The notes under the pieces are model-generated. The model saw only the letters and a list, made by a program, of their open reading frames with translations, had not been told where the DNA came from and searched no databases. From positions 124,001 to 188,000 of the forward strand of contig NW_026516695.1 of NCBI RefSeq assembly GCF_025766255.1: a stretch of DNA of 64,000 nt, read 5' to 3'. The position numbers and the translations under genes are program-made. This document shows positions 23,701 through 36,200 of this stretch, one piece after another (within the stretch, counting starts at the first letter, position 1; each line of letters opens with the position of its first letter). This DNA is from Zychaea mexicana. Its lineage: Eukaryota > Mucoromycota > Mucoromycetes > Mucorales > Lichtheimiaceae.

Positions 23701-23875
23701 TGTATGTTTGGACGACTCGAATAATTTTTTCTTTTCGATCAGCATCATACTTTGGTGAGGATCGTCTTGATGCTAGCTTGGTTCGAATCCACGTCCCTAA
23801 CATGATGAAGGGGAACGCGCGATCGAATATATAAAGCAACTTGCGCTTTAAACGTGGCGTTTTACTTGCCTTCAT
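20707..23875 (-). CDS. GAA1: GPI transamidase subunit GAA1
   Basis: Eleven exons on the minus strand: 23875-23688, 23594-23492, 23347-23259, 23158-22980, 22840-22790, 22689-22486, 22359-22140, 22042-21959, 21806-21612, 21512-21320 and 21171-20707; 656 residues (yeast Gaa1 has 614). GAA1 is a multi-pass ER membrane subunit of the complex that attaches GPI anchors to proteins. Diagnostic stretches are the first membrane helix followed by [68 protein letters not shown]-type [14 protein letters not shown], and [20 protein letters not shown] with [19 protein letters not shown]. The lumenal domain is M28-peptidase-like. Several helices fill the C-terminus. The first 62 residues (basic, partly hydrophobic) depend on the intron 23687-23595 and are the least certain part; the donor at 21611 (GTTGCA) is also weak. 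Confidence 0.9.
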
Positions 23876-25420
23876 AACTCACAGACTCTTAAACTCCGGT
23901 TATTGTGCACGTTAAAGCAGCGATCCGGTCGACCAGTATTTGACAGCAACACCTGTGATATCCAAAAATAATCACCATCCCAAGTGTACATTCTACATAA
24001 AGCGAGTTGATGATCGTGTATGTCACTACCTCAATCACGTTTTCTTAAACATAATTCTCGTAATAATCAAAAAGATATGATACAAAGACATAGATTCATT
24101 ACGATGGCTTGATACTCAAAGGATTTATAAACGAGTTTGGTCAAAATATGCTGCATGAAAGAGGTGATGTAGCTGGCACAACCTTGATCTACTACTAAGC
24201 GCGCCTTGATCAGCGGCAGCACGTCTGCTGGTTTGACTTCTGTGCTTGATATTTACTTTAATGCTCAACGACGTGAAACTTTACAGTAGTCAAAAAGTTA
24301 CCAAGTCTCACAGTGTGTACTTTTAATAACGGCTGTTTATTGTTTACGTCAATGCTTTTCTTACAGTGAAAGGTGTGATCAGTTCGCGTCGTATCATGAC
24401 ATTAGAAAAGGATTGCTATCCGTTACAAAGAATGTAGCAATACTGTCGACCGCGATGAACATGATTTATACGAATAAACAATGATACCTGTATAAACTAT
24501 GCCAGAAGACTAAAATATAATTCAAGCGCTAGGGTGAAGTTTTATATCTGGCAAAGTGTTTAGATATTTCTAAATGCTGTTGAATTTATTTACAGGCATC
24601 AGGAGAAACTACATTAACCACTTGTTGTCAGTTGTCAAGTAACTTCAATGACACTAAGACGATAACGTATATAATTTCCCATGATAAATGTCAAGGAGTC
24701 ACTTTTGGCTCTACTTTATACTGGGACATATGAGAGGAAATATAAAGACGGGGCCAAAGTTATCGCCTACTGTACTTACTAAACTTTGATCACCTACACT
24801 TTATACAAGTGAGCTTTTTGTTATATATTAAAAGGAGAATCAGGAGACTTTGAGAGCCAGCCTCTATTAATTTGATAGAATGTCTTCAACTCAATGAAGA
24901 CCTGAATACAACAAAACTCTTAACAGCATAATACCTTTGATATTGACGATATAGCACATGTTTTTGGATTCTCTACATCATGGTGCTCATTAATCAACTT
25001 GTATACGATGTACAGTACTGCAATATGACCTGTGCAAAGACCTGGAAGTCGCACACTTTGTTGCATGATGCTGAGACATTTAGAGTGATGATAAGTAAAT
25101 AACTATATATATGACGAACGACTTTTTCGACGAGATTGAAACAATGTGTACATTAAAAAGTTGGTCCTTTGAGTAACACACAATTCTAGATACAAAAAAA
25201 GTATACAACATATGCATCAAAGAAAAGTAGTGATTGGGTAGGAGAAGAAAAAGGGAAAAGAAAGCAAGAAAAAAGCATATACAGTGGATTAAAAGAGTGA
25301 AAAACGAAGCGGGTAAATTGTTAGGAAGTATGATGGAAGAAAAGACGTTACATTACAATAAAAAGCTTCGGGTAACGGAAAATATAAGAGACAAGAGAGG
25401 TAAGAAAAAAAGGTCGTTTT
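23876..25420. other. Intergenic region between GAA1 and the GATA factor gene
   Basis: AT-rich sequence of 1.5 kb. It holds the upstream region of GAA1 and the 3' flank of the minus-strand GATA gene. The plus-strand frame 25234-25461 is Lys/Arg-rich and stems from an A/G-rich tract. No gene, tRNA or repeat is supported. Confidence 0.6.
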
Positions 25421-28400
25421 TCAGGACCAGCTTTGTGAAGGTGAGTGATCGTGATCCATGACATGTACATCGTCTATAGGAGTAGTAGTAGTAGTAGGAA
25501 TGGTGGATGATGATACTAGCGTGGCTGAAGAGGAGGGCGTCGTGGAGGTCGGGGAGGATGCGGCTGCGGCTGCTGCAGCTTGTTGAAGTATGAGTAGCCG
25601 TTGTAATTGATCGGGTGACAAGGATCCCAAGGAGGCAGAGTTGCCGCTGAACGAACGAGGTGACTCGCCACCCATCATGCCCATCCATGACAGGTTGGGA
25701 GCACTACCTACTGTGGGTAGAACGCCAGCCGAGGGTGGGTGCTGTGGTGGTCGCTGGTTGCTAGGTAATATGTTTCGTGGCAGCTGTTGCTGTGGTAGCA
25801 GCATGTGCCGGAAACCATCACTGGCAGACATGGATTGATTAGGCATTGAACCGGATATCGTGATTGCTGACGCATGTGGCTGTTTATCTTGTTGCTGTTG
25901 CTGTTGTTGCAGACCGTTCTTTTTGCTATCGTTACTTAATGAATGCCGCCGCTGACGTTTGGTGGTACCAATACGCTGTGTTGCAAAAACGATGGGTCGG
26001 CCGTTCGGCGGTAACCCGGAGCCTCCACCACTTGCGGGACCTGCCACCACTGACATCTTGCTGCTGCTGTTTGGAGCAATGTTGATCATCCCCGTGCCAC
26101 TTGACCGCTTCCCAATGACTCCCATGGTCGATCCTTGTGCTGCTGCCGCTGCAGCTGTCACTGTCATACCGCCTCCTCCGCTTGAAGTGCCCGATGAATT
26201 CGCCTGAAGGAAAGTGGACTTCCCCTTGTTTGTGCCGCCTGCGCCGCTGCTACCTCCACTCACGCTACCTCGGCCATCATTGCCAGGTCCATTGACACCT
26301 CGACCGTGCGTATTGGCGGTTCCACTTCGGTTACGCTTTTTGATGACATCTGTTTTGAGACTCAAGGGCCGCACAACGCCGTGAAGTTTCAGGAACAATC
26401 CACAGGCGTTACACAGTGGCTGGCCCTCAGGATTACGACGCCATAATGGTGTTGTCGAAGTGCTACAATTGGTGCATCTTGTAGGTGCACCTTCCTTTTT
26501 GGAAGCATCGTCTGATCTCTTACCCGCACTCGACGGTTTGGAAGCGATCGCAAATTTGGGCGAACCTGATTTGATGGGCGTTTGCGGAACATCGCTGGAA
26601 GATGCTGGTGGTGTCTGTGGCAATAATGCAGGTGGAGATTGTAATGGATGTGGCGCTACGTATAAACATCGTTTTGTTGTTGTTGTTGTTGTTTTTATAA
26701 GTAATTTATTATCATACGCACGCACTCATCGCCCATCGCTATGAAACAGATCAAAGTAAATAAAGCTCACCTGAAGCTATTCCGAATGGCCCACTGCTAC
26801 TACTGCTCGTGGCACTGTCGTTCCCAGAAACAAGCTGGCTCGGATCAATGTGTGACAAAGAGCCGTCAGCGCCCTGGCTGGCCATCAGTGATGATAGCAT
26901 GTTTCCGTCAAACGATGCACTTGTGGCAGGTGGTGTGTCCACTGCTGGACTGCCACCTCCTCCTGCTCCTGCTCCTCCGGCGTAGTACATGGAAAGTAAT
27001 TCCTCAAAGCTCATCGCGCCCGGGTTATTGACCTGTGGCACGCTAAGACGCGGACTAAATGATGACGGTGGTGTTGCTCCCGTATCTGTTGCAGTCGGTG
27101 TAGTCGCTGAAGTACGATTCATATAGAGAGACGAAGGCCGCGCCTGCGTGGCAGTCGTCGTTGACATGGAATTCAAGTGCTGTGGAAGCATGCCCGCATT
27201 GCCGCCATTCTGACCGTGCACTGGTATTTGGTGATGGTGAGGGTGCTGTTGTTGTTGTTGTTGGTGTGGGTGGTGATAGTTCGGTAACGAATGACTGAGG
27301 AATGCTCCTGTCGCGTCGAGCGATCCAGCGAATGGCGACGACATGGAGAGTGGCGAGGCGGGTTCGTGATGGCTGCTGATACTGTCTTCCATATCCGAGT
27401 CGACAGGCATGTCGACGGGAATGGTGATGCTGTTCGAACCATTGACTTGAGGGAAATACGAGCTGCTGGATTCTGCAACCTATGAACAACAAATATGTAA
27501 TGAATTCGATAAGTTAGCTGCTGCTGCTGCTGCAATAGCTTACATGAAGATGGACAAAAAATCACAGGGGGGCGCTTTCTCTTTTCCCTAATCCCCAGAA
27601 AAAAAAGGGGGACCATGCGAGTGTGTAAAGAGGCGACGACGACATGAAGCTAGCTACATACACTTTGCTCTGCAACGTGCGGAGACGCGATTGAAGGGGA
27701 GGATGGGGTTGCTGCGCATGAAGACGAGGATGTAGCACGAGCTGAACCATACACAAACACGCTCTTGTTGCGGAGATGCGGTGATTGTCTGCTCTGGCGA
27801 GGTGTAGTGGCAACTGGACTGGCGCCTGACTTTTGGAATGGAGGTCCACCGCTGAAAAAGTCGAACATATACGGCGGTGCAGAGGACGACAACAGTTCAG
27901 TGGTGTCATCCGGTGCAGGTGGTGAGGCGGCTGCCGCAGATGCTGATGATGGTTCGGGGGTAGTCGTAGTGTTGTAGTCGTTGTTGTTGTTGTTGTTGCT
28001 ATTGTAATTGTAATCAGAATCGACAAACATTTTACTATCCTCAAAATCGTCGGCTGTTTTTTCTGTCGCTGGTGTTGATGGCGTTGACGACTTGGATTTG
28101 GCTTTGTTGAGCGTCATGGCCATCATGCGCCAGGTCAAATTCTCCATGCGTGAAGCGTTTGGAAGAGTGTCCTTTGCCTTGGTGTACAATCGCCATACTT
28201 GGGTCGCTAAAGGATCCTTTTTGCTCCGTCCTTCCAGACCATCCTCTTCGTCAGAGCCGTTGTTGTTTGCCGTGAGGGTTTCGTCGTCCACTGTAGTCTT
28301 GGGCTTTCTGGGAGGAAAGAGTGAATCTGACAAGAGCGAGGCAGCGACTCCAGAAGGGGTTGAAGGCGACAGTGCTGCGTTCTTTATCTCCTTTTCCGAC

Positions 28401-28465
28401 GGCGGTCGCTGCTCGAGGTCGTTTAAATGTAAGCTAGGCCGCTTTTTTTCTGGGCGATCCATCAT
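25421..28465 (-). CDS. AreA/NIT2-type GATA transcription factor (nitrogen regulator)
   Basis: Three exons on the minus strand: 28465-27662, 27479-26771 and 26655-25421; 915 residues, in the range of AreA and NIT2. The N-terminal region carries the fungal AreA-family motif [20 protein letters not shown] plus [10 protein letters not shown] (DUF1752) at about residues 92-120. A single GATA zinc finger C-x2-C-x17-C-x2-C spans residues 565-589 ([20 protein letters not shown]) and is followed by the conserved basic tail [20 protein letters not shown]. Homologues bind GATA sites and turn on genes for use of secondary nitrogen sources. The rest is low-complexity (poly-Asn, Gln, His, Ser, Ala). A short upstream frame overlaps the start (see findings). 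Family assignment rests on the zinc finger and the RMEN..WRMMA motif and is firm. Confidence 0.93.
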
Positions 28466-28469
28466 GCAT
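28434..28469 (-). promoter_or_regulatory. Upstream ORF overlapping the AreA-type start codon
   Basis: An ATG at 28469-28467, four bases before the main ATG (28465), opens an 11-codon frame ([11 protein letters not shown]) that ends inside the main coding region in another frame. The main gene has two consecutive ATG codons, and the second is in the better context (A at -3, G at +4). Whether the uATG is in the mRNA leader is not known. Confidence 0.45.
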
Positions 28470-31400
28470 TGCTTTTGGTATGAATGGAGAGTGGTAAAAT
28501 GAAAGACAGAAAAAAAAACAAGGCCTTGTTCCCGTTTGGTTGATCGAAAAGGTAAAGTTGCCTGAAGGACGGGCTGGCACGAATCAAATCAATGCGGAGT
28601 TTCCGGCTGCTGGAAGCTACCCCAGTCATGTGACACACGGCTTGAGGAGAGAGCGGGCGACATTAATACCATGACACACCATAATTTTTTAGGTCCTCCT
28701 AGCAACCCGACCTATTTGCATTGACGCCATTGGTGTCTTGTCTCTGCCTCTGCCTCTGCCTGTGCCTCTGCCTCTGCCTCTGCGATAACTATCTTATGCC
28801 TTATCAATGAACACAACATCCATGTATACAGCGCCTATTATCCATACAGCGACAATGCACTGTCAAGAGTCAGAAGGGAGGGGGGGGTCTCGGTAGAAGA
28901 AACGCTTTTTGAAGTCGCACCAACTGGGCTTCATTCCTGGGGAGTGTTATCGCATACTAATCTGCTGTATTTATCGATTAAGATCTGCTGAGAAAACTGA
29001 GAATATTATATTTGTCAAGTGGGCTCGCAACTCGCAACGCACCAAGACACGACTTGATTGGAAAGACACGATGACAGGAAGCCTTTCTGGGCAACACACA
29101 TCAAAGAAATGTAACTTTGCGTCAGCGACATAGTTTATTCGTGGGAAATTTCGGTGATCCGTATAGGCCGAGCCGCCTTGTGTTTCTTGCTGTAATAATA
29201 ACAAGCTCTCTCCTCTTCTCTCACCCCCCCACACCCCCTTGTTTCTTCAGAAACGCATCATCGCCTTCATCCCTGTTCGTTTGCCTCATCGTTCTTGCCC
29301 TGAGCTCCAATCTCTCTCTTCCTTCCCAATCGGAGAAATAACTCTAATTAGGGAACTCACCCGTAAATGTTTTTTCCGTAAGCTCCGCCCATACAGAAGA
29401 TTTTGATTTGGCCTGGCTACTTTTCATATAGCAGAAGAAAATAAAAAAAGTTACAGTACCTTGCATATGATCTGTACTAAAAGTATGATGCCCTTTTCCC
29501 TTTTCAGAGAGCAAAGACATATCATATGGGACGCTATCGAGTAACAGCAGAAAAATAAACTTTTTAGCTGCCCTCACAACATCTTAAAAACCACAGAAAC
29601 GAAATCGGAGTCGATGCAGCCGGGTAATATCGTGATCATGGTTTGATGCGGATTACACTTGCAAAAACATTGCTCATATGCACAATGATGTGCCTTTGTA
29701 TCCTTTCAAGAATCTCTATTGGCATCTTTCGCAAGTCTGGAACCTTTTCATTCTCGCTCTGCTGCCCCTCCCTTTTTCTCTCTACCGCATGTTCTCATGT
29801 AGAAGGCCATTGCAGCATTGTTATGGTTATGTACATCATCCACTTCATACCCAATTTCGATGATGCCGTCATAGCTGGAAGATAGAACCAAGATCTGCAG
29901 AAATAAAAAAAAGATGCTGACACACGTTTGTACGACATTGAGAACGGCTGAAGCAATAGAGTACAAGGGCAAGCATATAGTAGTGCATGAAGATGTTACC
30001 AAGGCAGTGTCATGATTTACACGTTGCTGACATGTGCCGGGCATAACGGATCGAGCGTTCTTTCAATTGTTAAACTCGATCTTCCCCACAGGTAAAGTTT
30101 AGGCGAAGTGAGGTTTGTCGGGCAAGTAACCTTGTATCATAGAGCAAAACACCCTCCTCTAGTGGCCCGAACAAACGGGTCAAAAAGAATACTTTGTCCC
30201 ACCTTCCTTATTTACAGTGCACAGAATTATGAAAGAACTTATTGTTGTCGTAGCGGAACTTTTTCCATCTTTCTCAGATATGAAGGTGTACCAGTCATAT
30301 ACAAGCTATATCATGCATGTACCGAACGGACCGTACCGTCCGCCCCACACTGCATTCATCTCATCGGTTTCAGGCATTTCCTTTCACTATCGTAGGTAAG
30401 ATACCCTACTTACAACAGAATTCGGTTCATTGTTAGACGTTTACTAAGATCATCATCAGTAATATATTTCGTATGATATGAGTCATGAATAAGACATCAA
30501 CAAAATTCCTTCGAATTTGCATGAGATGAAGATACTATAAATACTAATCACGACTTTGCAACATCAACGCCATGGCTGTCAATCTTGGTGTAATGATAAA
30601 TGGCAAGGTCTACTACTCAAATATGTATAAAATGTTCGGTTTGTGTGGCGCAAAAACTGCCAACACCTGCCCTTCCTTGATGCATCTTTATTCATCAATA
30701 CAACTTTGAGCTTGGTCTTCTAGTAGCAAGTGCATACTGCTCGCATCCTTCCCGAGAAACATATTTTTTGACACAAGCAACTAGTTTCTGGAAATCCCAG
30801 TACGGTCAATCTTCTCTGATAATTCAAATAGGGTTTTCAAATGTCCACTATACAAATTATGTAATGCGCCACAATTGCTTACTTTTTTACGTGCGCAACC
30901 CAAAGAAAGAAAAACTATGAATGCTAATTAATCTTTTTCATCATCAATGTTTTTGTGCGTGGCCATAATCTAGCAAGCAAATCTTACTGTTAATGTTACT
31001 GAGCAATTTTGGGTAAAAATGCTTATCGTAGCTGTATTACGCTTATGGATCAAATTTTGTTCCGCAAATAGCTCCTTATTATCTATTATACGCATTTTAA
31101 CTTTACACATATCACTCTTTCTGATCGATACACGTATGGATTCTTTTCTGCGCTGTGAAATTCATGATTACGCAAACCTATGACTATCATAGAGCATCGC
31201 TACCTACAGCATAATAGATATGATAAGAATAGTTGAGTGCACCCCTTTACGAACTTGTTCTCGGTATGCATAGGCTCATTGAGCATCCGTTAATTGATTT
31301 AGTTCGTAGACTAGTTCGCACATGGCAATTTCTCTTCTTTCCTTCCTCTAACTCATATAAACACTACTATAATATAGCAACCACGTAAATGTTTCTTTTG

Positions 31401-33261
31401 CCCGTCGCAACGATACATTCCGCATCCCGTTAGCAGCATACACAGGAAGACTTGCTTCATTACTGGTAAATCCCTTTCATCATATTCGTGGTATGCGATG
31501 AAAGTATTGGGAAGCAGGCACCAAGGTTTTTTGAATGCCCTCCTGCTATGTCTTTGCATCGTCATGTCGCCAGTACAAACATATATGTACACACATCTGT
31601 CGAGGTCACGCTTAAAGACTGTATTGAGCAACCACATATCATACTCACAATCCCTTTTCTTGGCTTATACAAATAAAGCCACAACACTCGCATGAACTAA
31701 ATACTTCTTTGCCTGGATTGGACCTGATTTAGATTGCTTATTTGGTTTTGTTCATAAAGATATTATGTCATAAAATTAATGTTCCAGATATTGGTTATGC
31801 CTTCCCTTATCAAACGGTAATAGATGAACACATATCTGCATGGTACTAAGTAACATTTGGATGACATGATACACTTGAAACTAATAAAATCATAAAACTT
31901 AGTAGGGCTTGATATGGTATGTCAATAGTTGCAAGCTCATCGATGACAATATCTACAAATTTGCGACGCCTGCGTGTTCGGTGCACCGTTACACTGTTTG
32001 ATTCTGTTTTGGAATTGGCGAATAAAATGGCGAAAGTCTGTCACTGACACTCACTATAAAAAGTCGTATAGAAGAGCAAGGGTTGAAACAAATTCATCAT
32101 GCCCGATGCTGCGATACTGAAAGAAATGTATGTACAAGAGGGTGCTCAACGTAACCTAAACAATTCTAATCTTTTTGCGTTACCGTGTGTATAAAGTATT
32201 GATCTAATCATGTCACCCATAAGATGAAAAATTGCTGGTCATACACAATGATTCTCAATGTGCTTATAGTCGATCGATCATGGTGTTTGTACTATGGCAT
32301 AATAATAACAAACTTATGCAGTTTTGTAAAAGAAAGTTAGGAGTCGTATACCAGTCTTGTAAAAGGACCGGTTGCTAATAATATTTGACTTGTGTGTACA
32401 AGCTGTAACAAATATCTACTGCTTCATATTAAAGGACCCAGTAGCTCGCGATTGATTACATAATGTATCAGTAAGCGTGCCTGATTCTTACTTCCCAGTA
32501 GTTGGCTCTACGTAAAATGGAAATTATCCCGAGTGCATTTCATCGTAAGGCGCGAATAAGATTGGCTGTAACTATAAAGATAGTTGTTCATGTTACCCAT
32601 ACTATAAAGTACGGGGCAATGGCGAGGGAACTTCTGCGTGACCAGGCAGCCGTACTCCAAACTGATTGGAAAGGTGACTGGATAATATGTTCCCTTTGCT
32701 TGCATGTGGTACTATAATACTGTATATTAATACACTTTGATCGATATATGAAATATTTAATTTGTGCCATGTTTCAAAGCATGGTTGATAACTAAAAGAC
32801 AATATGAAGGACACATTCGTAACTAGCAATTCCTATCGGGAGATACTCAGCTTGAGCCTTGTAGATCTATTAGAAAACTGCGCCTCGCCGTGCAGTGTAC
32901 ACCAAGTGCCTTTGCTGTTAGGACAGTCGCGCATGACGCACAAAAAATATTTCGGGACTGTAGGAAGTCGACGAATAAGCTCTTTCATATTTCTCTTTTT
33001 CCATTTTTCTTTCTCTCGGCGCGTTTTGCGTTTACACTTTCGTGGCTCAAGATAAAGAAACCTCGGGTGGTCTGTTTAGTGGGAAACAAAAAGTAATGCA
33101 GCACCTTGGAAAATCTCGAAATTAAATTGTCAGCAACCATAACCAACTAAACGAAAACTGAATTTCATTAAATCTCTTCTTGCCATTTATATTACTCGAT
33201 CGAAACTCTCAAGCATCCATTGCATAAACTCTGCGTCAAAGAAAGAAATTTGAGCTCAACG
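28466..33261. other. Large gene-poor region upstream of the AreA-type and RhoGEF genes
   Basis: A 4.8 kb divergent interval. It contains a GCCTCT hexanucleotide repeat (28743-28783), a G-run near 28880, T/C-rich tracts (29215-29340) and AT-rich sequence. Two open stretches read somewhat like protein (29678-29800: WNLFILALLPLPFSLY; 30217-30396: MHVPNGPYRPPHTAFIS, followed by a good GTAAGA donor), but neither connects to further exons or to a family I know. Long upstream regions are usual for pathway regulators, so much of this may be AreA promoter. Confidence 0.5.
28743..28783. repeat. (GCCTCT)n hexanucleotide repeat
   Basis: About seven CTCTGC/CTGTGC units in tandem with one variant unit (CTGTGC). 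It lies about 280 nt upstream of the AreA-type ATG and reads as GAGGCA on that gene's strand. Confidence 0.9.
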
Positions 33262-36200
33262 ATGGCAGATTACCAAGAACCGCCTGACCGTGGGTTAAAC
33301 CGTAATGACGGTGTGCCTGAAGCGAATGGATTTACCCATTCCAACCATAGCAGTCCTCATGCCACACCAGCTCAAATCACCCCTCCGGAAACTGGAAACG
33401 TAAGTTCAGCACTATGCCAAGGCAACCTTATGCTGGGTCACATGTGAAATATGAAAACTAAGCAACCCGTTCTTTCTAGCAGTATTATCAGGGCTTTGAA
33501 AGGAACAGCGATGGGCTCGATATGCCAATGCCCATAAATCATCAGCATACTCGCAGCTACTCTGGAGGAAGCACGGGTGGATATCCGCCTCCACCAATGC
33601 CCAGACCACATCAACCGCCACCACCCCTTCACCATCATCAGCCCCATCCTGAACAGTGGAAATATTCTCAATCTCGCCAGCCACAGCACATGGCTATGCC
33701 AATGCCTCAAGCGTTTCCTCCTCCGCAACCAGCGTATCCACCCTACCCACCTCAATCGATGGGAGCGTATCCACCCATGGGTGGTCCTCCTAGTGGGGGC
33801 CCTCCTTCTTCGCAAGGATATCCATCGCCTTATCCGCCACGTTCTCAACCGCCAGGGCCGTATCATTCCCCGCCTCAACCCGAGCACAGTAGTCCAAAGT
33901 ATCCTCCAGCACAACCGCAGGAACCAACATCACCGTACCCACCGGTCCACTTGGAACCGCACTCTCCGTATCCTCCAATGCAACAGGAACCGCAATCACC
34001 ATACCCGCCTCTGCATCAGGAACCAACATCGCCCTATCTACCTATGCATCAGCACGAGCCTCCATCTCCGTACCCGCCAGTGCATCAGCAACCGCCGGAA
34101 CCAGCATCACCGTATCCACCAATGCACCCAGACCAGCCACCTCCATACCCTCTCGAGTCCAATCCGCCGTATCCTCCTCTACACCAAAAGGAATCATTGG
34201 CACCTTATCCTCCACCGCATCAACACCAGCAGCAACAGCCGTATCCTCCACTGCCACCTCGTGTGCCGTTACATCAGGAAAACATGTTTCCTCAAAGAGC
34301 AGCTACCGCTTTCGCATTCCGTATGCCTGCACCTGAACGCTGGACTCGAACGCAGACTTACCATCAGGCTGCTCCGTATCCACCTCTCGATTACATGAAG
34401 CCGCCAGCCCAGGACTTTATCAGCACATACCGTCCATCTACAGTGCAACCCTCAACTGCACGGGCCGCTGATGCTCACCACCGCGAATCAATGCGAAAGT
34501 CACTCCATCGTGCTGATAGTTCGAAGCATCATGCAGACTCTGATGATTCGAGTGACGAGTCAGATATCGAGCAGGAAGATGTTAAAGAGGAGGAAGATTA
34601 CCTCTCAAGCAAACCATTGCCACCCGCTCCATCTGTTGCTGCTCCTGCCGCCGCCACCGCTCCTGCTTCCATTCCAAGCGAGTCGGCTCAAGAAGAAACG
34701 GTGCCTGCAGAAGGATCGACAGACCCTGCACTATTGTCAGTGTTGTCCAAAGCATTTGCAATGAAGATGAAGGAGGTTGTGAGTTTGAGAGAACTCAGTT
34801 GCTCAACGGAGTATCGAGATGCATTTACTGGTTTTGAAGCAGTGGTACGTAGCTTTGGTCTTCCTCGTTAAAGAATCTTACAATTATTTCTAACTTTTGT
34901 TTCGCACATAGGATACCGTATTCGAGCTCTTGGGTGGACAGTATCCTCGTGAGCACTGTCTCAAAGTGCTCAATGCCATGATGCAATGCAAGCCTGCAGG
35001 TCTATTAGAGGCAGTGACGGAGGCCTCACAAAAGTCATCGTATCGCCGTGTAGTGTACGACTCACCTGATGAGACTTACCGTTTACGATCGGTCACACCA
35101 GTTGGTGTCTTCACTGGTATTGCAAAATGTTATGTCCATGGCTGTGAACCTGGTTACGGTGGCTGTTATGCACCCCGCTGTCCAAACAAACCTACAGTTT
35201 ACGAAAAAGATGTAGAGGTAGTGAAAGAATTGTTTAGTTGCTTGTTATATATTTGCGATGTGTTAACTCATTTCGAGAAAAACAGGCACAAGAATCTTTG
35301 GGACGAAGTGCATCCATGCGATCCTCGATCATCTACACAGAAGGAGTACGTGCTAACAGTGTTATTTATTTGGAAGGAGGTGGCATTTGTGGAAAAGGGA
35401 AAAAATAATTGACGGTGGGATCATTAGATGCGTACAACAGAAAATTGGGGAATGCGTGTTTCTCCAGAGTTCCATGAATCGGTAGAGCCGCGGGAACGTG
35501 ATCGTCAGGAAGCCATGAACGAAGTGATATACGGTGAAGAGCAATATTTGAAGGACCTAGAGATACTGCATGAGGTACATACAGGATTGTTAAGCCCAAA
35601 TGATAACATATATGGCAAGCTTCTAATTGCTGGGGTTTGAAGGCTATTGTTGGTCCTCTTAGTGAATCCGATGCAATTGAGCCCGACATGTGGCCACTAT
35701 TTGCAAGAGACGTCTTCAACAACTATCAAGAAGTGGAGAAGGTCAGCTCAGATCTATTCGAAGATCTTTATGAACGTCAGCAAGAGTACGACCAGGAGTG
35801 TATGCCTGGCATCGCTGATATTTTGCTGAAACATTTCGAACGATTCACCGAGCCGTATGCACGCTATGTACCCAATGTCCACCTAGCAGAATACATTGTC
35901 GCCCTTTCTCGACGTTCCAACGACAGATTCAGTCAATTTCTGCAGTCGCTTCAGTCCAATCCACAGCTGAACAGACAGACCTTCCGCCACTTTTTGCTTC
36001 GTCCGGTGATGCGTTTGCAGCGTTATCCCTTGCTGCTCTCGGCCATTATCAAAAAGACGGACGAGGATCATGAGGATTATGAGACGCTACAGAAATGTAA
36101 AGAGATAATTGGCGGTGTGGCAGCACTGTGCGACCAGCTGTCTGTCAACGTCAAGAACCGTGTTGAGATTTTGACCCTGAACAGCGCACTGACCTGTCGA

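Noticed and set aside
23775..23795. A GGTTCGAATCC T-loop-like sequence suggesting a tRNA
   Set aside because: No acceptor stem, D-arm or anticodon arm fits around it, and it lies inside the first exon of GAA1 on the minus strand.
25234..25461. Lys/Arg-rich plus-strand frame as a small basic protein
   Set aside because: It arises from an A/G-rich tract overlapping the 3' end of the GATA gene, with no supporting conservation.
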